Shown here: positions 8,411-16,424 of the stretch, in pieces
How the letters are laid out: every line of letters begins with the position of its first letter
Numbering within the stretch: position 1 is the stretch's first letter
NCBI GenBank assembly: GCA_025757645.1
Contig: CP107216.1
Coordinates: 2,314,858 to 2,378,857 of the forward strand
DNA: 64,000 nucleotides
DNA from: Clostridiales bacterium
GTDB lineage: Bacteria; Bacillota; Clostridia; Oscillospirales; Oscillospiraceae
Direction of reading: 5' to 3'
Made by a program: the position numbers and the translations under genes
Notes under the pieces: generated by a model
Seen by the model: only the letters and a program-made list of their open reading frames with translations
What the model was told of the DNA's origin: nothing
Database searches by the model: none

Positions 8411-8839
8411 TTATTCACCACCAATCTCAGTGTCTTCCTTCTTGACGATCTTCGTCTTGCAGGGAAGCTTGTGGCTGGCCAGACGCAGCGCCTCACGGGC
8501 AGCCTCTTCCGGCACGCCAGCGATCTCAAACAGAACTCTGCCGGGCTTCACGACGGCGACCCAGTACTCAGGAGAACCTTTACCGGAACCCATGCGGGTC
8601 TCGGCCGGCTTCTGCGTGACCGGCTTGTCGGGGAAGATCTTGATCCAGACCTGACCGCCACGCTTGGTGTAACGGGTCATGGCGACACGGGCCGCCTCGA
8701 TCTGGTTGGAGGTGATCCAGGCCGGCTCCTGCGCCTGCAGGCCGAACTCACCATAGGTCACCTTATTGCCGCGCAGGGCCTTGCCGGTCATACGACCGCG
8801 CTGCACTCTGCGGTACTTCACTCTTTTCGGCATCAGCAT
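8411..8839 (-). CDS. rplP: 50S ribosomal protein L16
   Basis: 142 residues, starting MLMPKRVKYRRVQRGRMTGK, the canonical L16 N-terminus, with WIKIFPDKPVTQKP and GSGKGSPEYWVAVVKPG. L16 organises the A-site tRNA contact region. Its start overlaps the rpsC stop. Confidence 0.98.
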   Translation of the reverse strand: MLMPKRVKYRRVQRGRMTGKALRGNKVTYGEFGLQAQEPAWITSNQIEAARVAMTRYTKRGGQVWIKIFPDKPVTQKPAETRMGSGKGSPEYWVAVVKPGRVLFEIAGVPEEAAREALRLASHKLPCKTKIVKKEDTEIGGE

Positions 8840-9717
8840 TAGTTGTTGCCTCCTTCCTTCGGAGCAGCGGGAGCTGCCGGACGCGGGCCGCGGTTGTAGC
8901 CGCCCTGCGGACGGTTGCCGCCCTGCGGACGTCCGCCGCCCTGGTAGCCCGGACGGCCGCCCTGGCGGTTGCCGTCACGACGGTCGCGGTTGTAGCCGCC
9001 GCGGCCTCTGCGATCGCCGTCACGGCGGTCACGGCGACGGTCGTCGCGCTTGTTCAGATCCATGGTGCGCGGGGTGGTGCGCAGGCTCTGGGAGAGGATC
9101 TCGCCTTTGTAGATCCAGACCTTGACGCCGACACGGCCGTAGGTCGTGGCAGCCTCAGCGAAGCCGTACTCGATGTCCGCGCGGATGGTCTGCAGCGGAA
9201 TGGTGCCCTCGTGGTAGCACTCGGTGCGGGCGATCTCGGCGCCGCCCAGACGGCCGGAGCACATGATCTTGATGCCGCGGGCGCCCATTCTCATGGCGCG
9301 GCCCATGGCGTTTTTCATCGCGCGGCGGAAGCCGATGCGCTTCTCGAGCTGCGCGGCGATGTTCTCGGCGACGAGCTGTGCGTTCGTATCCGGCGTGCGG
9401 ACCTCGACGATGGAGAGGGCGACCGGCTTGCCGATCATCTTCTCGACGGAGAGGCGGATGCGCTCGATCTCCGCGCCGCCCTTGCCGATGACAACGCCCG
9501 GACGAGAGCAGTGGATATAGATGCGGACCTTCGCGCTGTCGCGCTCGATCTCGATGTTCGGGATGCCTGCGGAATACAGGGTCTTCTTCAGGTACTGGCG
9601 GATCTTGTAGTCCTCAACGATCAGGTCGCCGACCTTCTCGTCACGGGCATACCAGCGGGAATCCCAATCTTTGATGACGCCGACACGCATGCCGTGCGGA
9701 TTAACTTTCTGTCCCAT
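8839..9717 (-). CDS. rpsC: 30S ribosomal protein S3 with long Arg/Gly-rich tail
   Basis: 292 residues, against about 210-230 in most bacteria. Residues 1-215 are ordinary S3: QKVNPHGMRVG start, KH domain with VIGKGGAEIERIR, and C-terminal GRLGGAEIARTE. The last ~70 residues are low-complexity Arg, Asp, Gly, Gln and Asn with DRRDGDRRGRGGYN-type repeats. The tail is in frame and is directly followed by rplP, so it is not a frameshift artefact. It would lie near the mRNA entry site and may bind RNA, which is inference. Confidence 0.97.
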   Translation of the reverse strand: MGQKVNPHGMRVGVIKDWDSRWYARDEKVGDLIVEDYKIRQYLKKTLYSAGIPNIEIERDSAKVRIYIHCSRPGVVIGKGGAEIERIRLSVEKMIGKPVALSIVEVRTPDTNAQLVAENIAAQLEKRIGFRRAMKNAMGRAMRMGARGIKIMCSGRLGGAEIARTECYHEGTIPLQTIRADIEYGFAEAATTYGRVGVKVWIYKGEILSQSLRTTPRTMDLNKRDDRRRDRRDGDRRGRGGYNRDRRDGNRQGGRPGYQGGGRPQGGNRPQGGYNRGPRPAAPAAPKEGGNN

Positions 9718-9734
9718 ATCTTCTGCCTCCTCCC

Positions 9735-10082
9735 TTATGCCTTCTCAGCCACGACGATGGTGATGTGGCTGGTGCGCTTGTTGATGCGGTACATACGGCC
9801 CTGAGCTCTCGGGCGGCCGCGCTTGAGGATCGGGCCGGCCGTGGCATAGGCCTCGGCAACGTAGAGGTTGTCCGGATCCATCTCGAAGTTGTTCTCCGCG
9901 TTGGCGCAGGCGCTCTTGAGGAGCTTGAGCATGAGCTCACAGCCGGCCTTCGGCGTGTTGGCCATATAGGCCTCGGCGACCTTGGTGTCCTTGCCGCGGA
10001 TCATGTCGCAGACGATCTGGACCTTACGGGGAGCGATACGGGCGTGCACCAGCTGGGCACGTGCAGTTTTCAGTTCTTCCAT
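9735..10082 (-). CDS. rplV: 50S ribosomal protein L22
   Basis: 115 residues, with ARIAPRKVQIVCDMIRGKD at the start and the tunnel-lining loop ending RPRAQGRMYRINKRTSHI. L22 lines the exit tunnel, and its loop is a macrolide-resistance site. It lies between rpsS and rpsC. Confidence 0.98.
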   Translation of the reverse strand: MEELKTARAQLVHARIAPRKVQIVCDMIRGKDTKVAEAYMANTPKAGCELMLKLLKSACANAENNFEMDPDNLYVAEAYATAGPILKRGRPRAQGRMYRINKRTSHITIVVAEKA

Positions 10083-10094
10083 GTTCTCTCCCCC

Positions 10095-10370
10095 TTACTT
10101 TCCAACAGTCTTGCTGCCGGCGTGGCCGCGGAACGTGCGCGTGGGCGCGAACTCGCCCAGCTTATGTCCGACCATGTCCTCGGTCACATAGACCGGAACG
10201 TGACGGCGGCCGTCATGGACAGCGATGGTGTGGCCGACAAAGGACGGGAAGATCGTGGAGGAACGGCTCCAGGTCTTGATGACCTTCTTCTCGCCGGCCT
10301 TGTTCATTTCATCGACCCGCTTCAGCAGCTCGGGAGCGGCAAACGGGCCTTTCTTAACACTTCTGCTCAT
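10095..10370 (-). CDS. rpsS: 30S ribosomal protein S19
   Basis: 91 residues, beginning MSRSVKKGPFAAPELLKRVD, with IFPSFVGHTIAVHDGRRHVP and GEFAPTRTFRGH. It works with S13 in the 30S head. It lies between rplB and rplV. Confidence 0.98.
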   Translation of the reverse strand: MSRSVKKGPFAAPELLKRVDEMNKAGEKKVIKTWSRSSTIFPSFVGHTIAVHDGRRHVPVYVTEDMVGHKLGEFAPTRTFRGHAGSKTVGK

Positions 10371-10384
10371 TACCTATTCCCTCC

Positions 10385-11221
10385 TTACTTCGCGTTGCGG
10401 CGCTTGACAATGAACTTGTCGGTCGCATTCTTCTTCTTGCGGGTCTTGTAACCCATCGCCGGCTTGCCCCACGGGGTGACCGGGCCGGGACGGCCGACAG
10501 GCGCTTTGCCTTCGCCGCCGCCGTGCGGGTGGTCGCACGGGTTCATGACAGAACCGCGGACAGTCGGGCGGATGCCCATGTGGCGTTTGCGGCCGGCCTT
10601 GCCGACGGCGATGTTGGCATGGTCAACATTGCCGACCTGGCCGATGCAGGCGATGCAGTTGAGGCGGACCTTGCGGTACTCGCCGGAGGGGAGACGGACG
10701 GTAGCCATGCCGTTTTCCTTCGCCATGAGCTGCGCGGCGACGCCCGCGGAGCGGACCAGCTGCGCGCCCTTGCCGGGGTAGAGCTCGATGTTGTGGATAA
10801 CGGTGCCGACCGGGATGTTGGCCAGCGGCAGGGCGTTGCCCGGCTTGATGTCCGCCGCGGCGGAGGACAGGACGGTGTCGCCCACGTTCAGGCCGACAGG
10901 GGCCAGAATGTAGCGGCGCTCGCCGTCGGTGTACTCGACCAGGGCGATATAAGCGCTGCGGTTCGGATCGTACTCCAGGCGCAGGACGGTAGCAGGCACG
11001 TCCATCTTGTCGCGCTTGAAGTCGATGACGCGGTACTTTTTGCGGTTGCCGCCGCCCTGATGGCGGACGGTGATGCGGCCGTAGCTGTTGCGGCCGGAGT
11101 GCTTCTTGAGGACCTCCACGAGCTCCTTCTGCGGCTTGGCGTGCTTATCGACACCGTCGAAGCCGGAAACGGACATATGTCTGCGGGAAGGCGTGGTGGG
11201 TTTATAGGTTTTAATCGACAT
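10385..11221 (-). CDS. rplB: 50S ribosomal protein L2
   Basis: 278 residues, full length. The peptidyl-transferase-proximal C-terminus NPCDHPHGGGEGKAPVGRP, with the critical His, is intact. L2 supports subunit joining and tRNA binding. It lies between rplW and rpsS. Confidence 0.98.
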   Translation of the reverse strand: MSIKTYKPTTPSRRHMSVSGFDGVDKHAKPQKELVEVLKKHSGRNSYGRITVRHQGGGNRKKYRVIDFKRDKMDVPATVLRLEYDPNRSAYIALVEYTDGERRYILAPVGLNVGDTVLSSAAADIKPGNALPLANIPVGTVIHNIELYPGKGAQLVRSAGVAAQLMAKENGMATVRLPSGEYRKVRLNCIACIGQVGNVDHANIAVGKAGRKRHMGIRPTVRGSVMNPCDHPHGGGEGKAPVGRPGPVTPWGKPAMGYKTRKKKNATDKFIVKRRNAK

Positions 11222-11236
11222 TGTTCAATTCCTCCC

Positions 11237-11533
11237 TTACACCATGCCCTCGAAGATCTCGATGTTCTTCGAATCAGCGGACAGTTTCACAACGGCCTTC
11301 TTGCCGGTGGCGGTCATGCCGGAGGGATTGGCGCCGACGCGCTTCTCCTTGGCACGGATCGTCGCGGTGGTGACCTTGATGACCTTCACGTCAAAGATCT
11401 CCTCGATGGCCTTTTTGATCTCGATCTTGCCGGCGTCCTTGGCGACTTCGAACGTGTACTTTTTGATGTCGAGGTCTTCCATGGACTGCTCGGTGATGAT
11501 GGGACGGATAATGACATCGTAAGCGGTTCTCAT
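11237..11533 (-). CDS. rplW: 50S ribosomal protein L23
   Basis: 98 residues with the L23 pattern YDVIIRPIITEQSM and KYTFEVAKDAGKIEIKKAIE. L23 sits at the tunnel exit and docks SRP and trigger factor. Its start overlaps the rplD stop by 1 bp. Confidence 0.98.
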   Translation of the reverse strand: MRTAYDVIIRPIITEQSMEDLDIKKYTFEVAKDAGKIEIKKAIEEIFDVKVIKVTTATIRAKEKRVGANPSGMTATGKKAVVKLSADSKNIEIFEGMV

Positions 11534-12156
11534 TATGCGTACACCTCCTCGATTTTCTGGAGCGCAGCCTTGTCAACGACCAGGACGCGGTGCGTCAGGA
11601 TCATATAGGGGCTGAGGATGGTGGCGATGGTGCTGCTCACGCCGGGGATGTTGCGGGAGCTCTTGACGAGCTTCTCGTCGACCTGCTCGGTCACGAGCAG
11701 AGCCTTGCCGTCGGCGCCGATCTTGGTCAGGAACGCCTTGACGGGGGCGGTCTTGATCTCCTCGACGGCCATGCCGTCCACGACGAGGATCTCGCCGGCA
11801 GCGGCCTTGGCGCTCAGCGCGCTCTTGAGGGCCAGTCTCTTGACCTTCTTGTTGAGCGTGTAGCTGTAGTCGCGCGGCTTCGGCGCAAACGCGACGCCGC
11901 CGTGGGTCCACACCGGGCTGCCCTTGTAGCCGGCGCGTGCGCGGCCGGTGCCCTTCTGGCGCCAGGGCTTGGCGGTGGAGTAGGAAACCTCGCCCTTGGT
12001 CAGCGCGCTCTGCGTGCCCTGACGGCAGTTGGCCAGGTGGTTCTTCACGGAGTCGTGCAGGACGGACTCGTTGGGCTCAACACCGAAAACGGCTTCGGAG
12101 AGCGCCACTTCGCCGACCTGATCGCCGGCCATATTAAACAACTTAGCAGTAGGCAT
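11533..12156 (-). CDS. rplD: 50S ribosomal protein L4
   Basis: 207 residues. The conserved loop KPWRQKGTGRARAGYKGSP projects into the exit tunnel. In enterobacteria L4 also autoregulates the S10 operon; I see no direct evidence of that here. It lies between rplC and rplW. Confidence 0.98.
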   Translation of the reverse strand: MPTAKLFNMAGDQVGEVALSEAVFGVEPNESVLHDSVKNHLANCRQGTQSALTKGEVSYSTAKPWRQKGTGRARAGYKGSPVWTHGGVAFAPKPRDYSYTLNKKVKRLALKSALSAKAAAGEILVVDGMAVEEIKTAPVKAFLTKIGADGKALLVTEQVDEKLVKSSRNIPGVSSTIATILSPYMILTHRVLVVDKAALQKIEEVYA

Positions 12157-12174
12157 ATTCGCTCTCTCCTTTCC

Positions 12175-12894
12175 TTACTTTCTTGCAGAAGCCTTCTGCG
12201 GGTTACGACCGGAGGCCTTCTGCGGGTTGGTGCTGATGCCGGCGTCGCCCTTCTTGACGACGGTCTTCTTGACGGTGCTCTTGATATAGACAATGCCGCC
12301 CTTCGGGCCGGGGATCGCGCCGCGCACAACGATCATGTTGAGCTCGGGATCGACCTTGACCACGTCGAGGTTCTGGACGGTGACCTGATCCACGCCCATG
12401 TGGCCGGCCTGCTTCTTACCCGGGAAGATACGGGAAGGATCGGTGCTCGAGCCCATGGAGCCGGCGTGACGGTGCACAGGGCCGCCGCCGTGGCTGGTCG
12501 GGGTACGGCCCTGGCCGAAGCGCTTGATGACGCCGGCGTAGCCGTGGCCCTTGCTGATGCCGGTGATGTCGACCTTGTCGCCTTCCTTGAAGGTGTCGGC
12601 CTTGACGACATCGCCCACATTGACAGAAGCGCAGTCCTCGAGACGGAACTCTTTGAGATGCTTCTTGTAGCCGACGCCCGCCTTATCCAGGTGGCCCTTC
12701 TCGGGCTTGGTCAGCTTCTTCTCGGCGACGTCCTCGTAGCCGAGCTGGACGGCTTCATAGCCTTCCTTTTCCTTGGTCATCTTGCCGGTGACCGTGCAGG
12801 GGCCTGCCTCGATCACGGTGACGGGGACGACCTTGCCTGCTTCATCGAAGATCTGCGTCATGCCGACCTTTTTACCGATGATGGCTGTTTTCAT
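12175..12894 (-). CDS. rplC: 50S ribosomal protein L3, extended C-terminus
   Basis: 239 residues, about 30 longer than the usual 205-210. The core is normal: KTAIIGKKVGMTQIFDEAGK at the start and GHMGVDQVTVQNLDVVKVD later. The extra C-terminus is Lys-rich and ends with a small duplication, NPQKASGRNPQKASARK. L3 is an early 50S assembly protein. A 137-bp gap separates it from rpsJ. Confidence 0.97.
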   Translation of the reverse strand: MKTAIIGKKVGMTQIFDEAGKVVPVTVIEAGPCTVTGKMTKEKEGYEAVQLGYEDVAEKKLTKPEKGHLDKAGVGYKKHLKEFRLEDCASVNVGDVVKADTFKEGDKVDITGISKGHGYAGVIKRFGQGRTPTSHGGGPVHRHAGSMGSSTDPSRIFPGKKQAGHMGVDQVTVQNLDVVKVDPELNMIVVRGAIPGPKGGIVYIKSTVKKTVVKKGDAGISTNPQKASGRNPQKASARK

Positions 12895-13031
12895 ACATGT
12901 TCCTCCTTCAGGTTATTGGTCAGCTCGCTTAGCTCATGGCCAGAGGCTGCTGACTTGACCCGTCCGCACACGCAAGCTGCGGACTGCGGGTTTGTAAATA
13001 TGCGCTCGCGCGCAGGGTTAACGGGGTGTGC
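12895..13031. other. 137-bp rpsJ-rplC spacer with inverted repeat
   Basis: No gene. GTCCGCA and TGCGGAC (about 12961-12982) can form a hairpin in the operon transcript. The gap is longer than normal in this cluster and could hold a regulatory or processing element; no known motif is recognised. Confidence 0.4.
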
Positions 13032-13352
13032 TTACAGCTTGATGTCGATCTCGACACCGGCCGGCAGCTCCAGATTCATCAGAGCCTCGACCGTCTTCTG
13101 GGTCGGGTTCATGATGTCGATCAGGCGCTTGTGGGTGCGGCGCTCAAACTGCTCGCGGCTGTCCTTATACTTATGAACAGCGCGCAGGATGGTGACGATC
13201 TCGGTCTTCGTCGGCAGCGGAATGGGGCCGGAGACCTTCGCGTCGGTACGCTTTGCGGTTTCGACGATCTTCTCCGCCGCCTTGTCGATCAGCTGGTGAT
13301 CGTAGGCCTTGAGGCGGATACGGATCATTTTCTTGTTGCTCGTGGTTGCCAT
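13032..13352 (-). CDS. rpsJ: 30S ribosomal protein S10
   Basis: 106 residues (usual 102), with KMIRIRLKAYDHQLIDKAA and GPIPLPTKTEIVTILRA. S10 is also the antitermination partner NusE. It is the first gene of the S10-spc-alpha cluster, about 285 nt downstream of the predicted transcription start. Confidence 0.98.
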   Translation of the reverse strand: MATTSNKKMIRIRLKAYDHQLIDKAAEKIVETAKRTDAKVSGPIPLPTKTEIVTILRAVHKYKDSREQFERRTHKRLIDIMNPTQKTVEALMNLELPAGVEIDIKL

Positions 13353-13644
13353 GTTGTTTCCTCCGTTACGAATTTTTTTGGCGGCATTGGCTCCGCCTGG
13401 TTCGCACGGATGAGATCGCCATACACCGTTCCGTGCGTATCAAACCCTGCCCGAAAAACAAACCGGCTCTCGCCGGTATACAGCCGCGCAGGTGATATAC
13501 GCAAGTGCTGGCTGACTCAACCGCCCGATCATCTGCCGTGCAAGGGCGCGGCAGCGGACATACTCCACGGAAGTTACCGGAGACGGGCTCCGCAATCTCC
13601 CGCTTCATCGCAGAATGCACCTGTTTCCGCACAGGCGCTTCATA

Positions 13645-13673
13645 AGAATAGCAAAAACCCTCCCGAATGTCAA
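13645..13673 (-). promoter_or_regulatory. S10 operon promoter
   Basis: On the minus strand TTGACA (13673-13668) is a perfect -35, separated by 17 nt from TATTCT (13650-13645). The predicted start is near 13638. The -35 lies inside the loop of the terminator hairpin at 13654-13683. Confidence 0.75.
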
Positions 13674-13683
13674 GAGGGTTTTT
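13654..13683 (-). terminator. terminator of the secA-cdd operon, overlapping the S10 promoter
   Basis: On the minus strand AAAACCCTC and GAGGGTTTT pair perfectly around an 11-nt loop, with T residues continuing. It ends the upstream minus-strand operon (secA to the LysR-type HTH gene). The palindrome would also work from the other strand. Confidence 0.7.
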
Positions 13684-13731
13684 CGCTCAAACGTAGAAAT
13701 TTTGCAAAAAAGTTTGTGCAGTCCGCCAAAA

Positions 13732-14028
13732 TTACGCCTCCGGCGGTTCGGGCGGCTCCGGGGCCGCCTCCGCCGCGGTGTGCACGGCGGCCGCAAGCGC
13801 ATCGGCCTGCCGGAGCAGGTCCTCCGCCCCGGTCAGGAGCGTCTGCCCGGCGGGCGTGAGCGCGACGGTGTGCCGGTCGCGCACGAGCAGCGGCACGCCG
13901 AGCTCCCGCTCGAGGGCGGACACGGCGCGGCTGGTCGTCGAGTGGCTGACGAAGAGCTGACCGGCCGCGCGGGTAAAACTGCGGCAGGCGGCAACGGTGC
14001 AGAAAATGCGCAGCTGTTCCAGTTCCAT
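13732..14028 (-). CDS. stand-alone LysR-type HTH domain (truncated regulator)
   Basis: 98 residues. Residues 1-60 are a typical LysR winged HTH: MELEQLRIFCTVAACRSFTR, then GQLFVSHSTTSRAVSALERE and GVPLLVRDRHTVALTPAG. LysR regulators are usually about 300 residues with a ligand-binding domain; here the frame ends after a short Ala/Pro/Glu-rich tail (PEPPEPPEA) and the operon terminator follows. It may be a small DNA-binding protein or a remnant. It is the last gene of the secA-cdd group, 10 bp after cdd. Confidence 0.75.
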   Translation of the reverse strand: MELEQLRIFCTVAACRSFTRAAGQLFVSHSTTSRAVSALERELGVPLLVRDRHTVALTPAGQTLLTGAEDLLRQADALAAAVHTAAEAAPEPPEPPEA

Positions 14029-14038
14029 AGCGGATCCC

Positions 14039-14419
14039 TTAATAATTAAAGGTATAGGGCATGAGCTCGCTCAGGCGGTTGCTGACATAGCGGCCGCCGC
14101 CCATGGCGGACAGCACCTCCATATCGGGCGCGAACTCGGCCAGAAACTGCCGGCACGCGCCGCAGGGGTAGCAATAGTGCTCGCCGTCGCCGTAGACGGC
14201 GATGCGCACAAAGTCGCGGCGGCCCTCGCTGACGGCCTTGCAGGCGGCGGTGCGCTCGGCGCAGATGGTGCTGCCGAGGGCGGCGTTTTCAATGTTGCAG
14301 CCGGTAAAGACCGTGCCGTCGCGGCACTCGAGCGCCGCGCCGACGGCGAAATGGGAATACGGCACATAGGCATTGCGGGAGGCCTGCTCGGCCAGATTAA
14401 TCAGTTGACGATCTGTCAT
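14039..14419 (-). CDS. cdd: cytidine deaminase
   Basis: 126 residues, the homotetrameric zinc form. It deaminates cytidine and deoxycytidine in pyrimidine salvage. The catalytic motif CAERTA holds the proton-shuttle Glu and one zinc Cys; PCGACRQFLAE holds the other two Cys. ATG 14419 follows GGAAGGAGAG; the longer frame to 14461 runs into the GtrA gene. It overlaps that gene by 23 bp. Confidence 0.95.
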   Translation of the reverse strand: MTDRQLINLAEQASRNAYVPYSHFAVGAALECRDGTVFTGCNIENAALGSTICAERTAACKAVSEGRRDFVRIAVYGDGEHYCYPCGACRQFLAEFAPDMEVLSAMGGGRYVSNRLSELMPYTFNY

Positions 14420-14837
14420 GATCCTGCTCTCCTTCCGTTTGTTTGGGGACTGCGAACACAATATATTTATAGCCGAAGTAGTTGAACAGCGCGACCTCGA
14501 GCGTGACGCCGACCTTGGCGATGTACGGGTTGAGGCCGAAGTGCGTCAGCAGGCCGATCATCACCTCGCTCACGCCGAGGGACACCACGTTCCACATCAC
14601 AAAGCGCAGGCACTGCCGCCAGCGGGCGATGTGCCCGTCGCGGAAGGTGATGCGGCCGTTGAGAAAATAGCTGCAGACCGTGCCGACAAAGTAGCCGATG
14701 GCCTGGCAGATCACGGGCGTGAAGTGCAGCAGCTCATGTGCAGTTGTGAACGCCACCCAGTCCATGCCCGTGTCAAAGCAGCCGACGAGCGCATAGGTGG
14801 CAAAGCGCTTGGCGCGCGCAATCCACTCTTGTTTCAT
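14397..14837 (-). CDS. GtrA-like integral membrane protein
   Basis: 146 residues with four hydrophobic segments and the GtrA pattern: FATYALVGCFDTGMDWVAF near the start, FVGTVCSYFLNGRITF in the middle and NYFGYKYIVF at the end. GtrA-like proteins are linked to moving lipid-linked sugars for cell-surface polysaccharide; the substrate here is unknown. Its ATG overlaps the upstream lipoprotein gene by 4 bp. Confidence 0.85.
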   Translation of the reverse strand: MKQEWIARAKRFATYALVGCFDTGMDWVAFTTAHELLHFTPVICQAIGYFVGTVCSYFLNGRITFRDGHIARWRQCLRFVMWNVVSLGVSEVMIGLLTHFGLNPYIAKVGVTLEVALFNYFGYKYIVFAVPKQTEGEQDHDRSSTD

Positions 14838-16408
14838 GCGTTATTGATCTTCCAATCCGTGATGTTGTGGAAAATGTTGTACTTCGTGGGAGAAAAGCCG
14901 CCGACGGCGCCGCGGTGCACGTACAGGCAGTGCTTTTCAAAGCAGACGGGCACGATGGGCGCAGTGTCCGAGATGGTCTGGAGCATGGTGCCGCAGGCCG
15001 CTGCGCGGTCGGAATCTGCGGCGGCGAGGTAGGCGTTGATGACATCGGCATACGTGCCGGTCGTGATGCCGCCGTAATTGAGCGAGCCACCGGCCTTGAG
15101 CAGCGCCGAGAGATCGAAGTCCGCCGGGAGGGCGACCTCGCCGTAGTACATATCAAACTTGCCGCCCTTGAGCGCATCCTGATAATTGTCCCAGCTGAGC
15201 TCCCGCACCTTCACAGGGATGCCGATGCTCGTGAGGTCGGCCGCAATCTTGTTGGCCATGCTGACCTTGGTCGTGCTGTCGGCATAGACGATCAGCGAGA
15301 GACTGATGTCGAGCGGGGACTGCCCGTCGGGCATGTACTCGCGCTCACCGTCGCCGTCATAATCGACGATCTTCAGGTCGTCAAACAGCTTCTTTGCCTT
15401 ATCCAGGTCATAGGACAGCGACTCGTTGAGGGCATTGTCATAGAGCGTGCTCGCCGGATGGACGGGCAGCGCGGTGGCGACGGCGCAGTCGTGCAGCAGC
15501 GCGACGGCAAACGCGCGGTCGATGACGTAATTGAACGGCTGGCGGTAGCGCGCCGTCATGAAAAAGCTGCTGTTGGTGTTGAAGCCGACATACTGCAGGT
15601 TCGTCGTGGCGTACTGGCGCTGGTCGTTCAGGCTCGAAAAGCTCAGGTCCGTGCCGGAGCTGGGGTCACTGAGCGCGAGATCGAGCTGGCCGTTGTCAAA
15701 CGCGGAGACGATCTCCTCGACCGACTTGCACTCCATGAGATAGACCGTGTCGACGGGCGCTTTGTCCGCGTCCGGGTGGCCGGAATAGACCGTGAGGCTC
15801 TGGTGATCGGACGCAAACTGATACAGCCCCGTGCCGCTGGGGTAGGTGCTGTCGGCCGCGTTGTTTTCGATGACCGGGATGTTCAGCAGCGCGGGAAACT
15901 GCGTGTTCGCGCGCGCGAGCGTGACCGTGACGGTGCCGTCGTCGCTGTCCTTGACGTCCTTGACGGCGTTCAGGCGGCCGGAATACAGATCCGACGCCAT
16001 GGCGGTCTGAATGGAATAGGCCGCGTCCTGCGCCGTGAGCGCGTGGCCGTCGTGGAAGGTGCGGCCGGCCGCGACGGTGAAGGTCCAGGTCTCCCCGTCG
16101 TCGCTGCTCCACTCGGTGAACAGGCCGGGCTCGGCCTCGAAGGCATCGGTGAGCTCCGTGAGCGTCTCGTACACGAGGCCGCAGACGGCGAGGTTATCGG
16201 AATTTTGCGTCTTGTAGGGGTTCATGCCGGCGGACGCGCTGTAGTTGAGCGTGAACTTGCCGTCGAGCTCGACGGTGGTCTGCGTGTCCTTCTGGCCGAC
16301 GGTGTCGCCGGTGTCGTCCGTGGTCTTCTTGCCGCAGGCCGTGCAGCCGAGCAGCAGCACAAGTGCGAGCGCGAACGCGAGCACGCGGGTCAGGTGCAAA
16401 TGTTTCAT
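14834..16408 (-). CDS. ABC transporter substrate-binding lipoprotein, family 5
   Basis: 524 residues. A signal peptide with lipobox LLGC (Cys22) marks it as a membrane-anchored lipoprotein. The body matches the DppA/OppA fold: YETLTELTDAFEAEPGLFTEW, WTFTVAAGRTFHDGH, then AYSIQTAM and GTGLYQF. Likely ligands are peptides or nickel chelates; none can be assigned. No permease or ATPase gene is nearby, so it is an orphan or uses a distant transporter. ATG 16408 follows AAGGGGG; the open frame to 17089 is antisense noise over the next gene. Confidence 0.9.
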   Translation of the reverse strand: MKHLHLTRVLAFALALVLLLGCTACGKKTTDDTGDTVGQKDTQTTVELDGKFTLNYSASAGMNPYKTQNSDNLAVCGLVYETLTELTDAFEAEPGLFTEWSSDDGETWTFTVAAGRTFHDGHALTAQDAAYSIQTAMASDLYSGRLNAVKDVKDSDDGTVTVTLARANTQFPALLNIPVIENNAADSTYPSGTGLYQFASDHQSLTVYSGHPDADKAPVDTVYLMECKSVEEIVSAFDNGQLDLALSDPSSGTDLSFSSLNDQRQYATTNLQYVGFNTNSSFFMTARYRQPFNYVIDRAFAVALLHDCAVATALPVHPASTLYDNALNESLSYDLDKAKKLFDDLKIVDYDGDGEREYMPDGQSPLDISLSLIVYADSTTKVSMANKIAADLTSIGIPVKVRELSWDNYQDALKGGKFDMYYGEVALPADFDLSALLKAGGSLNYGGITTGTYADVINAYLAAADSDRAAACGTMLQTISDTAPIVPVCFEKHCLYVHRGAVGGFSPTKYNIFHNITDWKINNA

Positions 16409-16424
16409 GGTGTTCCCCCTTGGG

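Larger units (their letters stand above)
13353..13731. other. S10 operon leader and promoter region
   Basis: No gene is supported here. The stretch holds the promoter at 13645-13673 and, on the minus strand, a predicted leader of about 285 nt before rpsJ. Several short GC-rich inverted repeats suggest a folded leader, a plausible place for autogenous control. I cannot match it to a known ribosomal-protein leader family by eye. Confidence 0.5.
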
